From contig NZ_JACHNH010000001.1 of the NCBI RefSeq assembly GCF_014205335.1, positions 186,001-250,000 of the forward strand: a stretch of DNA of 64,000 bases. The letters run 5' to 3'. The position numbers and the translations under genes are program-made. The notes beneath the pieces are model-generated. The model was not told the origin of the DNA. It searched no databases and saw nothing but the letters and a program-made list of their open reading frames with translations. Origin of the DNA: Amorphoplanes digitatis. GTDB taxonomy: Bacteria; Actinomycetota; Actinomycetes; Mycobacteriales; Micromonosporaceae. Of this stretch, positions 23,896-32,462 are shown one piece after another (position 1 is the stretch's first letter; every line of letters begins with the position of its first letter).

Positions 23896-25915
23896 CGTTC
23901 ACCACCCCCATGGTCTCGATCTGTGCGGAAGAACCAGAGATCTCGGAATAGGACAGCACCTGCACGCGGCGGGAACCTGCGCGCAGGAGACGCATCATCG
24001 GCAGCCGTAGCTGCGGTGAGCAGGCCAGCACCGGGGTGATGCCCTGCTGTTCGGCGGCCTCGACGAGCCGGCCGGCCTCGGTGACCATCGCCTCGGCGCG
24101 CATGCCGTCGATCGCCATGAACGCACCGGTCTCGCTCGGCCGCAGCGATTCGAGCAGTCCCTGCTCGAGCATCGGGTCGAGGGTGATGACGGTCAGCCGG
24201 CCGCCGGTCGCGTACTGGGCGGCGATGGCCGGGCCCAGCGCCGCGCGGGCCGCCTCGACGAGGCCGTCGTGGTCGACGGAGACCTTGGCGCGCAGCGACA
24301 GCGACTCGAAGATCCGGACCAGGTCGCGGATCGGTACGCCCTCGTCCAGCAGCGCCTGGAGCACCCGCTGGATCTGGCCGAGGCTCAGCAACGTCGGGGT
24401 CAGCTCCTCGACCACGACCGGGTGGGTGCGCTTGACCATCTCGCTCAGCGAGCGCACGTCCTCGCGGCCGAGCAGTCGGCTGGCGTTCTGCCGGACGATC
24501 TCGGCCAGGTGCGTGATGATCACGGATGCCCGGTCGACGACCGTCGCGCCCGAGAGCTCCGCCTGGTAGTGCAGCTCCGCCGGTACCCACTTGCCGGCCA
24601 GGCCGAAGACCGGCTCGACGCCGGCCCGGCCGGGCAGCGCCTGCAACCCGTCGCCGATCGCCAGCACCGTGCCGGGCGGCGCCTGGCCGGTGCCGGCGTC
24701 GACGCCGCTGATCCGGATCGCGTACGAGGAGAGCGGCAGGTCGAGGTCGTCGCGGGTGCGCACGGGCGGCATGACCAGGCCCAGCTCGAGCGCCATCTTG
24801 CGGCGCAGCGCGCGGACCCGGTCCAGCAGGTCACCGCCGTTGGTGTCGACCAGGTCGACCAGGTCGGGGGAGAGAGCCAGCTCGAGCGGGTCGACGCGCA
24901 TCTCGCCGATCAGCTGCTCGGGGGAGTCCGGCGACGGGCGTTCGACCTCGGCGACCGGCGTACCCGCGCCCTCGGGCACCGGGTCCGGTATCCGCTGGGC
25001 CACCAGCAGCACGACGGCGCCGATCACCAGGAACGGCACCGGGGGAAGGCCCGGGATGATGCACATGGCGAGCGCCGCGCCGCCGGCGATGCGCAGCGCC
25101 AGCTTGTTCTGGCTCAGCTGGGTGGTGACGGTGCTGCCCATGTCGCCGGAGGTCGCCGAGCGGGTGGTGATCAGGCCGGTCGCGACCGAGAGCAGCAGCG
25201 CCGGGATCTGGGAGACCAGGCCGTCGCCGACGGTCAGCAGGCTGTAGTGGTTCATCGCCTCGCCGGGCGACATGCCCTCCTGGAGCATCCCGATCGCGAA
25301 GCCGCCGACCAGGTTGATGACGGTGATGATGATCGCGGCGATCGCGTCGCCCTTGACGAACTTGGAGCCGCCGTCCATCGCACCGTAGAAGTCGGCCTCG
25401 GCGGCGACGTCGGCGCGGCGCTGCTTCGCCTCGGCCTCGTCGATCAGCCCGGCGTTCAGGTCGGCGTCGATCGCCATTTGCTTGCCGGGCATGGCATCGA
25501 GGGTGAAGCGCGCACCGACCTCGGCGACGCGCTCGGCGCCCTTCGTCACCACCACGATCTGCACGATGATCAGGATCATGAAGATCACCAGGCCGATGAC
25601 GAGCGAGCCGCCGACCACGAAACTGCCGAACGCGTGGATGACCTTGCCGGCGTCGCCGTCGCGCAGCACCAGCCGGGTGGCGCTGATGTTGAGCGCGAGC
25701 CGGAACAGCGTGGCGACAAGCAGCAGGGCCGGGAAGATGGAGAAGTCGAGGGGCCGCTGAACGAACATGGCGATCAGCAGGATGAGCAGGGCGCCGGTGA
25801 TGTTGAGCGCGATCAGCATGTCGAGCAGGAAGGTCGGCAGGGGTACGACCATCATGACGATGATGCCGATGACCCCGATGGGCACGGCGAGCTTGCTGAG
25901 GTTGCGGTTCTTCAC
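23873..25915 (-). CDS. flhA: Flagellar export gate protein FlhA
   Basis: This 680-aa protein is the large export-gate component of the flagellar type III secretion apparatus. The N-terminal half has about eight membrane helices and the FHIPEP-type loop region around FVKGDAIAAIIITVINLVGG; the C-terminal cytoplasmic half (from about residue 350) binds chaperone-substrate complexes. GTG 25915 gives the usual KNRNLSKLAVPIGV start; the longer frame includes upstream non-coding sequence. It follows flhB after 109 bp, so it may have its own promoter. The sequence ends inside the start of the flhF-like gene. Confidence 0.95.
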   Translation of the reverse strand: MKNRNLSKLAVPIGVIGIIVMMVVPLPTFLLDMLIALNITGALLILLIAMFVQRPLDFSIFPALLLVATLFRLALNISATRLVLRDGDAGKVIHAFGSFVVGGSLVIGLVIFMILIIVQIVVVTKGAERVAEVGARFTLDAMPGKQMAIDADLNAGLIDEAEAKQRRADVAAEADFYGAMDGGSKFVKGDAIAAIIITVINLVGGFAIGMLQEGMSPGEAMNHYSLLTVGDGLVSQIPALLLSVATGLITTRSATSGDMGSTVTTQLSQNKLALRIAGGAALAMCIIPGLPPVPFLVIGAVVLLVAQRIPDPVPEGAGTPVAEVERPSPDSPEQLIGEMRVDPLELALSPDLVDLVDTNGGDLLDRVRALRRKMALELGLVMPPVRTRDDLDLPLSSYAIRISGVDAGTGQAPPGTVLAIGDGLQALPGRAGVEPVFGLAGKWVPAELHYQAELSGATVVDRASVIITHLAEIVRQNASRLLGREDVRSLSEMVKRTHPVVVEELTPTLLSLGQIQRVLQALLDEGVPIRDLVRIFESLSLRAKVSVDHDGLVEAARAALGPAIAAQYATGGRLTVITLDPMLEQGLLESLRPSETGAFMAIDGMRAEAMVTEAGRLVEAAEQQGITPVLACSPQLRLPMMRLLRAGSRRVQVLSYSEISGSSAQIETMGVVNGAYAGTA

Positions 25916-25970
25916 AGCACCCCCTCCACCTGCTGATACTCCCGCAGCGATGGGTATGATGTGAGGAAAT

Positions 25971-25985
25971 CTCCCAGATTGGGAG
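25971..25985. repeat. Short inverted repeat upstream of flhA
   Basis: CTCCCA GAT TGGGAG is a 6-bp dyad with a 3-bp centre, 56 bp upstream of the flhA start in the longest gap of the export operon. It could be an operator, but it is short enough to occur by chance. Confidence 0.3.
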
Positions 25986-26024
25986 CATGCCGCCCTAATC
26001 CGCAGTGGCAACCGAATTGGCGGG

Positions 26025-27116
26025 TCAGGCGGCGGCCGCCGTCGGGTTCGGGTTGCGGTGCAGACCGGCCGCCGAGCCCCTCGCCTTGAGGCTCATCACG
26101 AACGCCAGCACCTTGGCCACCGCGCCGAAGAACTCCGCCGGGATCTCCATGCCGACCTCGACGCTCTTCTCCAGGGCACGGGCCAGCGCCACGTCCTGGA
26201 CCATCGGGATCCGGTTCTCGCTGGCCAGTTCACGGATCTTCAGGGCGATCGCGCCCTGGCCCTTGGCGATCACCCGCGGCGCGCCCTTCTCGGCGTCGTA
26301 ACGCAGGGCGACGGCGACGTGGGTCGGGTTCACCAGCACCACGTCGGCGGTCGGCACGTCGGCCATCTGGCGGTTGCGGGCCATGGCCATCTGCCTGGCC
26401 CGGATCTGCCCCTTGACGTGCGGGTCGCCCTCGGTGTTCTTGTTCTCCTGCTTGACCTCCTCCTTGCTCATCCGCAGCTGCTTGTTGGTGCGCCGGCGGA
26501 CCACGAAGTAGTCGGCCGCGGCCATCACGATGCCGGCGACGGCCGCGGCCCGGATCAGCGACAGCACGGCGTCGTTGATCACGCCGAGCAGCGAGCCGAT
26601 CTGCAACCGTCCCGCGGTCATCAGCACCGGCACGATGTCCTTCATCGTCATGTACAGGACGCCGGCCAGCACGGCGGTCTTGATCAGCGCCTTGGTGCCC
26701 TCCCAGAGCGACTGCGGCCCGAACATCCGCTTGATGCCGGGCAGCGGGTTGAGCCGGCTGAACTTCGGGACGAACAGCTTGGTGGCGACCCGGATTCCGC
26801 CCTGCGCGGCGGCCGCGGCGATGCCGACCACCATCATCGTGAGCGCGAGGGGCAGCACCGCCCAGCCGGCGCTCATCAGGCCGTCCTTGAGGATGTCGAG
26901 CGCGATCTGCGGGTCCGGGTCGGCGATGACGTCCGGGACCTTGGCCATCAGCTCGCGGGAGTGGTCCATCGCCGAACCCAGGGTCCGCGGCAGCATGATG
27001 CTGGCCGCCAGCATGCCGACCCAGGCGCCGATGTCCTGGCTGCGCCCGATCTGGCCTTCCTTCTTGGCCTTCTTCAGCTTCTGCGGTGTCGGCTGTTCGG
27101 TCTTCTCCCCGGCCAC
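26025..27116 (-). CDS. flhB: Flagellar export switch protein FlhB
   Basis: The 363-aa protein is the substrate-specificity switch of the export apparatus. The N-terminus EKTEQPTPQKLKKAKKEGQ is the family signature, then four membrane helices, and the autocleavage site N263-P264-T265-H266 in VLVNPTHVAVALRY. The extra C-terminal tail is Ala/Asn/Pro rich. GTG 27116 is 3 bp downstream of fliR. FlhB switches export from hook to filament subunits after interacting with FliK, whose gene is about 8 kb upstream in the same cluster. Confidence 0.95.
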   Translation of the reverse strand: MAGEKTEQPTPQKLKKAKKEGQIGRSQDIGAWVGMLAASIMLPRTLGSAMDHSRELMAKVPDVIADPDPQIALDILKDGLMSAGWAVLPLALTMMVVGIAAAAAQGGIRVATKLFVPKFSRLNPLPGIKRMFGPQSLWEGTKALIKTAVLAGVLYMTMKDIVPVLMTAGRLQIGSLLGVINDAVLSLIRAAAVAGIVMAAADYFVVRRRTNKQLRMSKEEVKQENKNTEGDPHVKGQIRARQMAMARNRQMADVPTADVVLVNPTHVAVALRYDAEKGAPRVIAKGQGAIALKIRELASENRIPMVQDVALARALEKSVEVGMEIPAEFFGAVAKVLAFVMSLKARGSAAGLHRNPNPTAAAA

Positions 27117-27119
27117 GGA

Positions 27120-27884
27120 TCACCCCCCGCTCAGCCTGACGACCGCGACGACCGCCTGGTCGACCAGCTCGTCCAGGGCGCGGGGCAGGATCGCGATCGC
27201 CGTGCCGGACAGGGTGAGGGTCAGCAGGATCTTCGCCGGGAAGCCGAGCTGGAACGCGTTGAGCGCGGGCGCCACGCGGTTCAGCAGACCGAACGCGACA
27301 TCGGTGAGGAACAGGACGGCGATCAGCGGGCCGGCGATCTGCAACGCGGCCAGGAACATCTCGCCGATGCCCTGGGTCAGCACCTTGCCGAGGGTCTCGA
27401 GGGAGAAGGTCGCGTCCAGCGGCAGCGTCTCGTACGAGTGCAGGAACCCCCGCAGGATCATCTGGTGTCCGTCGCTGGCGAAGAGCAGGGTCACCGCGAG
27501 GAGGTTGTAGAAGCGGCCGAAGATCGAGCTCTGGTTCTGCGACATCGGGTCGTACGCGGAGGCCAGGGCGAAACCGCCGAAGAGGTCCAGCAGGTCGCCG
27601 GCCGCCTGGATGGCGGCGAAGTAGAGGTAGGTGATGAAGCCGAGCGCCGCGCCGACGAAGACCTGTAGGGCCGCGCTACCGATGATCGCCGAGGTCTCGA
27701 GCGAGGGCGTGCTGGCGGTCAGGAAGGGCGCCATCGGCAGTGCCAGCCCGATCGAGAGCAGGACCTTGATCTGTGTCGGGATGAGCCGGGAGTTGAACGG
27801 CGGGCAGAGCATCAGCCAGGCCCCGCACCGGGTGGCGCCGAGCATGACCGCGAGGATCTCCGAGATTGGGACGTCCCAATTCAC
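27120..27884 (-). CDS. fliR: Flagellar export protein FliR
   Basis: This 254-aa, six-helix membrane protein of the FliPQR export channel has typical length and features (CPPFNSRLIPTQIKVLLSIGLAL near the N-terminus and LTDVAFGLLNRVAPALNAFQLGFPAK near the C-terminus). GTG 27884 lies only 7 bp after the fliP stop, so no fliQ gene intervenes as it does in nearly all flagellar clusters. There is no N-terminal extension that could represent a fused FliQ. Confidence 0.94.
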   Translation of the reverse strand: MNWDVPISEILAVMLGATRCGAWLMLCPPFNSRLIPTQIKVLLSIGLALPMAPFLTASTPSLETSAIIGSAALQVFVGAALGFITYLYFAAIQAAGDLLDLFGGFALASAYDPMSQNQSSIFGRFYNLLAVTLLFASDGHQMILRGFLHSYETLPLDATFSLETLGKVLTQGIGEMFLAALQIAGPLIAVLFLTDVAFGLLNRVAPALNAFQLGFPAKILLTLTLSGTAIAILPRALDELVDQAVVAVVRLSGG

Positions 27885-27891
27885 CCGGGCC

Positions 27892-28743
27892 TCATTCGTA
27901 TGACCCCACCAGTGCCGTGATGATCAGCCCCCAGCCGTTGACGAGTACGAAGAGCAGGAGCTTGAACGGCAGTGCGACTGTTACCGGCGGTAACATCATC
28001 ATGCCGAGGGACATCAGCGACGCGGAGACGACCATGTCGATGATGAGGAACGGGATGAAGATGACGAAGCCGATGATGAAGGCCGCCCGCAGCTCGGACA
28101 GGACGAACGCGGGGATCAGGGTGGTCGTCGGCACGTCGTCGGGGTTCGCCGGCTTCTCCTCGCCGGACACCTTGATCAGCAGTGCCAGTTCCTCGGGGCG
28201 GGTGCTCTTGAACATGAACTCGCGCAGCGGCACCATGCCGTCCTCGAACGCCTGCGACTGGGTCTTGTCGCCGTTCAGGTAGGGCTGCAGGCCCTCCTCG
28301 TTCATCTGGGTGAGCGTCGGGGTCATGATGAACAGGCTGATGAAGAGCGCCAACCCGGCCAGCACCTGGTTGGGCGGCATGCTCATCAGGCCCATCGCGT
28401 TGCGGGTGATGCCGAGGACCATGAAGATCTTGGTGAAGCACGTGCAGAGCAGCAGCACCGCCGGCGCCACCGAGAGCACGGTCAGGCCCAGCACGATCAC
28501 CAGCGCGGTGGACGGCTTGCTGCCGTCGGGGTTCGTGCCGTCGATGTTGACGCTGATGCTGCCGCCGGTGGGCGACACGGTCGGCGCGACCGGGGCGGTC
28601 GGTCCCGGCGCCCTCGGCAGCTCGTACCGCACGGCGACCTGGGCCGGCTGCGGCATCGGCTGCGGCGGCGCGGCCCGCGCCGCCGCGGCCGGCACCAGCG
28701 CGGTCGCCGCGAAGAGCAGGATCAGCAGGGTACGCCGCCACAT
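27892..28743 (-). CDS. fliP: Flagellar export protein FliP
   Basis: The 283-aa channel protein begins with a cleavable-type signal peptide (MWRRTLLILLFAATALVPAA), then a Pro-rich periplasm-facing stretch of about 60 residues, then the conserved core (VLGITRNAMGLMSMPPNQVLAGLALFI, LREFMFKSTR, PAFVLSELRAAF, and the C-terminal LPFKLLLFVLVNGW). FliP pentamer with FliR and FliQ forms the export pore in the membrane. It starts 1 bp after the fliO stop. Confidence 0.95.
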   Translation of the reverse strand: MWRRTLLILLFAATALVPAAAARAAPPQPMPQPAQVAVRYELPRAPGPTAPVAPTVSPTGGSISVNIDGTNPDGSKPSTALVIVLGLTVLSVAPAVLLLCTCFTKIFMVLGITRNAMGLMSMPPNQVLAGLALFISLFIMTPTLTQMNEEGLQPYLNGDKTQSQAFEDGMVPLREFMFKSTRPEELALLIKVSGEEKPANPDDVPTTTLIPAFVLSELRAAFIIGFVIFIPFLIIDMVVSASLMSLGMMMLPPVTVALPFKLLLFVLVNGWGLIITALVGSYE

Positions 28744-28744
28744 G

Positions 28745-29149
28745 TCAGCGCCTCGTCGTCCGGTCGCGGAGGAAGTCGAGCGTCGAGCTCCAGGTCCGCG
28801 GCGACAGGACCGACCCGTCGAGCCTGCCGCCGTGTTCGGGCGCCACCGGCAGCACCGGCAGCGCGTCCTGCTTCTGCTGCACCGGCCGCTGCTCGGCGCC
28901 GAACGCGTCCAGGTCGGTCTCGCCCAGCAGGCTCACCTGGTTGTCGGTGACACCCAGGATCAGCGCGCGGTCCGCCACCTGGACGACCGCGACCGAGGAG
29001 CTGCGGGTCAGGTGCTGCCGGTTGAGCACCGACAGGCTGCCCGACCCTCGCCGCCTCATGCCTCCGCGCCCCACGACCTTGGCCAGTCCCCAGAGCAGGC
29101 CGAAGACGACCAGCAGCGAGAAGCCGATCCGCAGGACGAGCTCGAACAA
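28745..29149 (-). CDS. fliO: Flagellar export assembly protein FliO
   Basis: This 134-aa protein has one N-terminal membrane helix (LVLRIGFSLLVVFGLLWGLA) and a cytoplasmic domain with the FliO-type LSVLNRQHLTRSSSVAVVQV and LILGVTDNQVSLLGE pattern. FliO aids assembly of the FliP ring. The start is TTG 29149, 3 bp after fliN, as no ATG/GTG is available before the helix. Its place between fliN and fliP supports the call. Confidence 0.88.
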   Translation of the reverse strand: MFELVLRIGFSLLVVFGLLWGLAKVVGRGGMRRRGSGSLSVLNRQHLTRSSSVAVVQVADRALILGVTDNQVSLLGETDLDAFGAEQRPVQQKQDALPVLPVAPEHGGRLDGSVLSPRTWSSTLDFLRDRTTRR

Positions 29150-29152
29150 GGC

Positions 29153-29899
29153 CTACTCCCGTTCGCTGCCGGGAGAGACGATTTCGGTGATCCGGATTCC
29201 GAAGTTCTCATCGATGACGACGACCTCGCCGCGGGCGATCAGCCGGCCGTTGACCAGCAGGTCCGCCGGGCTGCCGGCGGCCCGGTCCAGCTCGACGATG
29301 GCGCCCGGGATGAGGGAGAGCAGTTCCCGCACGCTCATCCGGGTCCGGCCCAGCTCGGCGGAGACCTCCATCTCGACGTCGTGCAGCATGTCCAGGCCGC
29401 GGATGGTCACGGCCGCGCCCTCGCGCCGGCCGGCACCGCCGGGCGCCGTGTCGGCCGGCCACGGCGCGAGCGCCATCGCGAGCACCGCGCGGACGTCGCC
29501 GCCGTCGAGCAGCGGCACGGCGATCGCTCCGTCCTTCGCCGCGATCGCGCTCAGCGCCACCACCGGCTCCATGAGCTGCCCCGGGTCGAGGACGACCGGG
29601 CCGAACGCGCGGGCCGCGGCCTCCAGCGCCGGGCGTACGGCCGCGGTCAGGTCGAGCTCGCCGAGCGGGCTCTCCTTGAGCGCGTCCGCCAGGTCCTGCC
29701 CGACCACGACGACGACCTCGCCGGTGGCCGCGCCGCTGAACTTCGCGGTGACGGCCTGCCCGGTGGCCAGCATGTCGGCGCTCGCCGTCACGGGCGCGCC
29801 GACCTGGAGTTCCCGGCTCGTCGGCAGGACTGCCAGGGCGGCTGTTGCGGCGTTGCGGACCAGCACCAGCTGCGGCTCGGTGATCGTGGGCGCGGTCAT
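29153..29899 (-). CDS. fliN: Flagellar switch protein FliN/FliY-like, with N-terminal extension
   Basis: This 248-aa protein has a C-terminal SpoA domain (about 165-242: [54 protein letters not shown]) that forms the C-ring base. The N-terminal 150 residues are an extra domain with weak similarity in layout to the CheC-like part of FliY; I do not see a clear ExxN active site. Classical FliN is about 130 aa. The extension may provide CheY-P contact or phosphatase function in place of FliM. ATG 29899 overlaps the fliM stop by 4 bp. Confidence 0.88.
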   Translation of the reverse strand: MTAPTITEPQLVLVRNAATAALAVLPTSRELQVGAPVTASADMLATGQAVTAKFSGAATGEVVVVVGQDLADALKESPLGELDLTAAVRPALEAAARAFGPVVLDPGQLMEPVVALSAIAAKDGAIAVPLLDGGDVRAVLAMALAPWPADTAPGGAGRREGAAVTIRGLDMLHDVEMEVSAELGRTRMSVRELLSLIPGAIVELDRAAGSPADLLVNGRLIARGEVVVIDENFGIRITEIVSPGSERE

Positions 29900-30831
29900 C
29901 GGCGCTCTTCCTCCTTGGGTGACGGCACGACGAGGCAGGCGAGCCGGGCACCCTGGTTACCGGGTACTGCGTGTGCGAAAACGGTGTCGTTGACGGTGAC
30001 CTCGAGCGGCACGCTGATCGGGTGCCCCAGTGGCAGCACGTCGCCGGGTCGTAGATCCACGATGTCATCGGTACGCATCTGAATGGGCTGGAATCGGACA
30101 GCTACGTCAATCGGCGCCGCGGAAAGTCCGGCCGTGAGGTTGCGGAACGAGGTGTCGCGTACTATCCGCTCGGCCGCCGTCAGCTCGATGGTCTCCTGCT
30201 GCTCGAGCACCGGCAGGATCGTGCTGAACGGCAGGCAGATGCTCGCCACGCACTCCTCGGAGCCGATCTTCACCTCGAGCGAGGCGATGACGACCGCGTC
30301 GCCGGGCTGGTGGGTGCGCAGGAACTGGGCGTTGTACTCGATCTCCCGGAGCTTCGGGGAGATGTCGACCAGGGTCTCGAAGCCGTACCGCAGCTCGCCG
30401 AGCATCCGTTCCAGCAGGCCGCGCAGCAGCGGCATCTCGACGTCGGTGAGCGGCCGCTCCGGCTGTGGGCCGCCGGGGCCGCCGAGCATGTGGTCGATCG
30501 CGGTCATCACCGCCGGGGAGGAGATCTCCATCAGCACGGTGCCGGGCAGCGGCTCGATGGAGACCACCGCGATGACCGTCGGGTTGGCGAGCGTGGCGAC
30601 GTACTCGTCGTAGTTGAGCTGCTCGATCGAGACCAGGGAGACGCTGCTGACCACCCGTAGCCGGGTGGTGAACAGGGTGCCGCAGCTGCGGGCGTACGTC
30701 TCGAAGGCGATCTGTAGCGTGCGGATGTGCTCGCGGGACAGCTTGATCGGCCGGCGGAAGTCGTACGAGGTGGGGCCGGTGTTGCCGCGCCGGGACATCT
30801 TCCCGGGGGAACGGGTCGGAGACGTTGTCAC
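29896..30831 (-). CDS. fliM: Flagellar motor switch protein FliM
   Basis: The protein is about 311 aa from GTG 30831. The middle CheC-like domain ([26 protein letters not shown]) and the C-terminal SpoA domain ([23 protein letters not shown]) are typical. The N-terminal LSQxEIDALL motif that binds CheY-P in other bacteria is absent; instead there are about 20 Ser/Thr/Arg-rich residues. The open frame extends to a TTG at 30858, but the sigma-28-like promoter overlaps that stretch, so translation probably starts at 30831 (nearly leaderless) or at ATG 30798. Confidence 0.92.
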   Translation of the reverse strand: MTTSPTRSPGKMSRRGNTGPTSYDFRRPIKLSREHIRTLQIAFETYARSCGTLFTTRLRVVSSVSLVSIEQLNYDEYVATLANPTVIAVVSIEPLPGTVLMEISSPAVMTAIDHMLGGPGGPQPERPLTDVEMPLLRGLLERMLGELRYGFETLVDISPKLREIEYNAQFLRTHQPGDAVVIASLEVKIGSEECVASICLPFSTILPVLEQQETIELTAAERIVRDTSFRNLTAGLSAAPIDVAVRFQPIQMRTDDIVDLRPGDVLPLGHPISVPLEVTVNDTVFAHAVPGNQGARLACLVVPSPKEEERR

Positions 30832-30840
30832 GTCGTCCTC

Positions 30841-30866
30841 ATCGGCTCGGTTGCGCAACCGCTGAG
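30841..30866 (-). promoter_or_regulatory. Sigma-28-like promoter of the fliM operon
   Basis: Read on the minus strand: CTCA (30866-30863), a 16-bp spacer, GCCGAT (30846-30841). The spacer contains a perfect 14-bp palindrome CGGTTGCGCAACCG (30848-30861), so a repressor or activator could bind between the boxes. The start point would fall near the fliM GTG. Confidence 0.75.
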
Positions 30867-30899
30867 CGGGGGAGGGTGTTTTATCTCGTTTTACGAGAA

Positions 30900-30932
30900 A
30901 TGGGCAGATCCGTGCCGGACGGACCTGCCCAT
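30900..30932 (-). terminator. Terminator of the flbD-motA-motB-fliL operon
   Basis: Arms 30900-30913 and 30919-30932 (ATGGGCAGATCCGT against ACGGACCTGCCCAT) form a 14-bp stem with one wobble and a 5-nt loop, 8 bp after the fliL stop. On the minus strand it is followed by a TTCTCGTAAAACGAG sequence that can fold again. Confidence 0.65.
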
Positions 30933-30940
30933 CCCCGTGG

Positions 30941-31408
30941 TCACTGAGTGACGAAGGTGGTGAAGTAGATGCCCATCACGAGGTGCTTGTCATCCACGTT
31001 GTAGGCCTTCTCGATCTTCGCGAGGAGCTCCTCCTTGGCCGTCGCGCGGCCCTTCTCGGTCTCCAGCTCGCCGATCTTCATGCCGGTGTACTGGTCGATG
31101 GCCAGGTCGAGCGCCTCGGCGGTGTCGACCTCCTCCTCGCCGGCCTCCTTGGTCATCTGGAGCGCGAAGCCGAGCTTGAGGTAGTGCGCGTCGGACAGGT
31201 TGATGGTCATCGTGTTCTCGATCGGAACGACCACGCCCCGCTCCGGCGCCGGCTCCTCGGCCGCGGCGTTGGCGCGGCTCTGGAGGAAGAAGAACCCGCC
31301 CGCCCCCGCGCCGACGCCGAGCAGCACGACGGCGAGCACAATGATCATCAGCTTCTTCTTGGACTTCTTCGGCGCATCCGCCGCAGTGTCCTTGTCGTCC
31401 TTGCTCAT
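30941..31408 (-). CDS. fliL: Flagellar basal-body-associated protein FliL
   Basis: The 155-aa protein has a Lys-rich cytoplasmic start, one membrane helix (LMIIVLAVVLLGVGAGAGGFFFL) and an extracytoplasmic stomatin-like FliL domain (TMTINLSDAHYLKLGFALQMT; C-terminal VMGIYFTTFVTQ). FliL surrounds the MotA/MotB stator and tunes torque. It lies 20 bp after motB and ends its operon, with a hairpin following. Confidence 0.93.
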   Translation of the reverse strand: MSKDDKDTAADAPKKSKKKLMIIVLAVVLLGVGAGAGGFFFLQSRANAAAEEPAPERGVVVPIENTMTINLSDAHYLKLGFALQMTKEAGEEEVDTAEALDLAIDQYTGMKIGELETEKGRATAKEELLAKIEKAYNVDDKHLVMGIYFTTFVTQ

Positions 31409-31428
31409 CGGAACTCCTCCTGTCGTGG

Positions 31429-32460
31429 TCAGTTGTGCGTGGTGCCGGGCTTGCCGGTTGAATCGGTCGCGGCGGCCGCCGCCTTAGCCGCGGCCGCCTT
31501 GGCGGCCGCCGCCTGCGCGGAGGTCACCCCGGTGTGCAGCTTCGCGTCCGGGCCCGCGGCGGCCGGCAGCAGCGCGGCCTGCTCGGGGTTGAGCATGGTC
31601 AGTACGACGACGTCCACCCGGCGGTTCATGGTCACCGCCCGCGGGTCCTTCGGGTCGATCAGCGGCATGGTGTCCGAGAAGGCCGCGGCGCTCATCCGGC
31701 TCTTCGCCAGGCCGTGCCCGATCAGGTACCGGACCGTCGTGGACGCCCGGGCCGCGGAGAGTTCCCAGCCGCTCGGGTAGAACGTGGTCGGCGCCTTGAG
31801 CTGGTTGGTGTGGCCGTCGACCTCGATGTTGTTCGGCAGCTTGGCGAGCGTCGGCGCGATCGCGTCGAGGATCTTCTCGCCACCGGGCTGGAGATCGGCG
31901 CGGTTGCCCGCGAAGACCACCTCGTTGGTGACGACCGTGACCACCAGGCCGCGCCGGTCGATGGTGAACTTGACCTGGTTGAGCAGCTTGGCCCGGTCGA
32001 GCGCGTCGGCGATCTTGTGCTCGATCGCCTTCATGTCCTCCGCCTCCTTGGTGGCCGCCTTCGCCTGCTCCGAGGCCTTCTTGCGGTCGACGGCCCGCAG
32101 CGCACGGTCGACGGCCGAGCGCTGCTCCTTGGTCATGCCGGCCGTGCCGCTCTCGCCGTTGCCCGGGTTGGTGCTGCCCGGGTCGATGGGCACGATGTCG
32201 GTGGTCTGACTGGCGCCGTCGAGGTTCGAGACGTTGCCGGTGATCGCCACGTTCTGCGAGCCGAAGCCCTGCGAGAGGCTGGTGGCCAGCTCGGAGAACT
32301 TCTTCTGGTCGACGCTGCTCATCGAGTACAGCACCACGAACAGGACGAACAGCAGCGTGAGCATGTCGGCGTACGACACGAGCCAGCGCTCGTGATTGAC
32401 GTGCTCCTCGTGCTCCTCGTGCCGGACCTTCTTCCGGCGCGTCCCGCCTCCCGCGCTCAC
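31429..32460 (-). CDS. motB: Flagellar motor stator protein MotB
   Basis: This 343-aa stator subunit has a charged N-terminus (RRKKVRHEEHEEHVNHERWL), one membrane helix with the proton-carrying D32 in SYADMLTLLFVLF, a plug/linker, and an OmpA-like peptidoglycan-binding domain (IEVDGHTNQ, SGWELSAARASTTVRYLI, MNRRVDVVV). The C-terminal 40 residues are an unusual Ala/Lys tract (repeated AAAAKA units) beyond the OmpA domain. Aspartate rather than a sodium-type signature gives no firm ion assignment. It starts 2 bp after the motA stop. Confidence 0.95.
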   Translation of the reverse strand: MSAGGGTRRKKVRHEEHEEHVNHERWLVSYADMLTLLFVLFVVLYSMSSVDQKKFSELATSLSQGFGSQNVAITGNVSNLDGASQTTDIVPIDPGSTNPGNGESGTAGMTKEQRSAVDRALRAVDRKKASEQAKAATKEAEDMKAIEHKIADALDRAKLLNQVKFTIDRRGLVVTVVTNEVVFAGNRADLQPGGEKILDAIAPTLAKLPNNIEVDGHTNQLKAPTTFYPSGWELSAARASTTVRYLIGHGLAKSRMSAAAFSDTMPLIDPKDPRAVTMNRRVDVVVLTMLNPEQAALLPAAAGPDAKLHTGVTSAQAAAAKAAAAKAAAAATDSTGKPGTTHN

Positions 32461-32462
32461 GG

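Noticed and set aside
24269..25936. Plus-strand 555-residue open frame opposite flhA
   Set aside because: His/Asp/Gln/Arg-rich antisense shadow of a highly conserved gene; no family resemblance.
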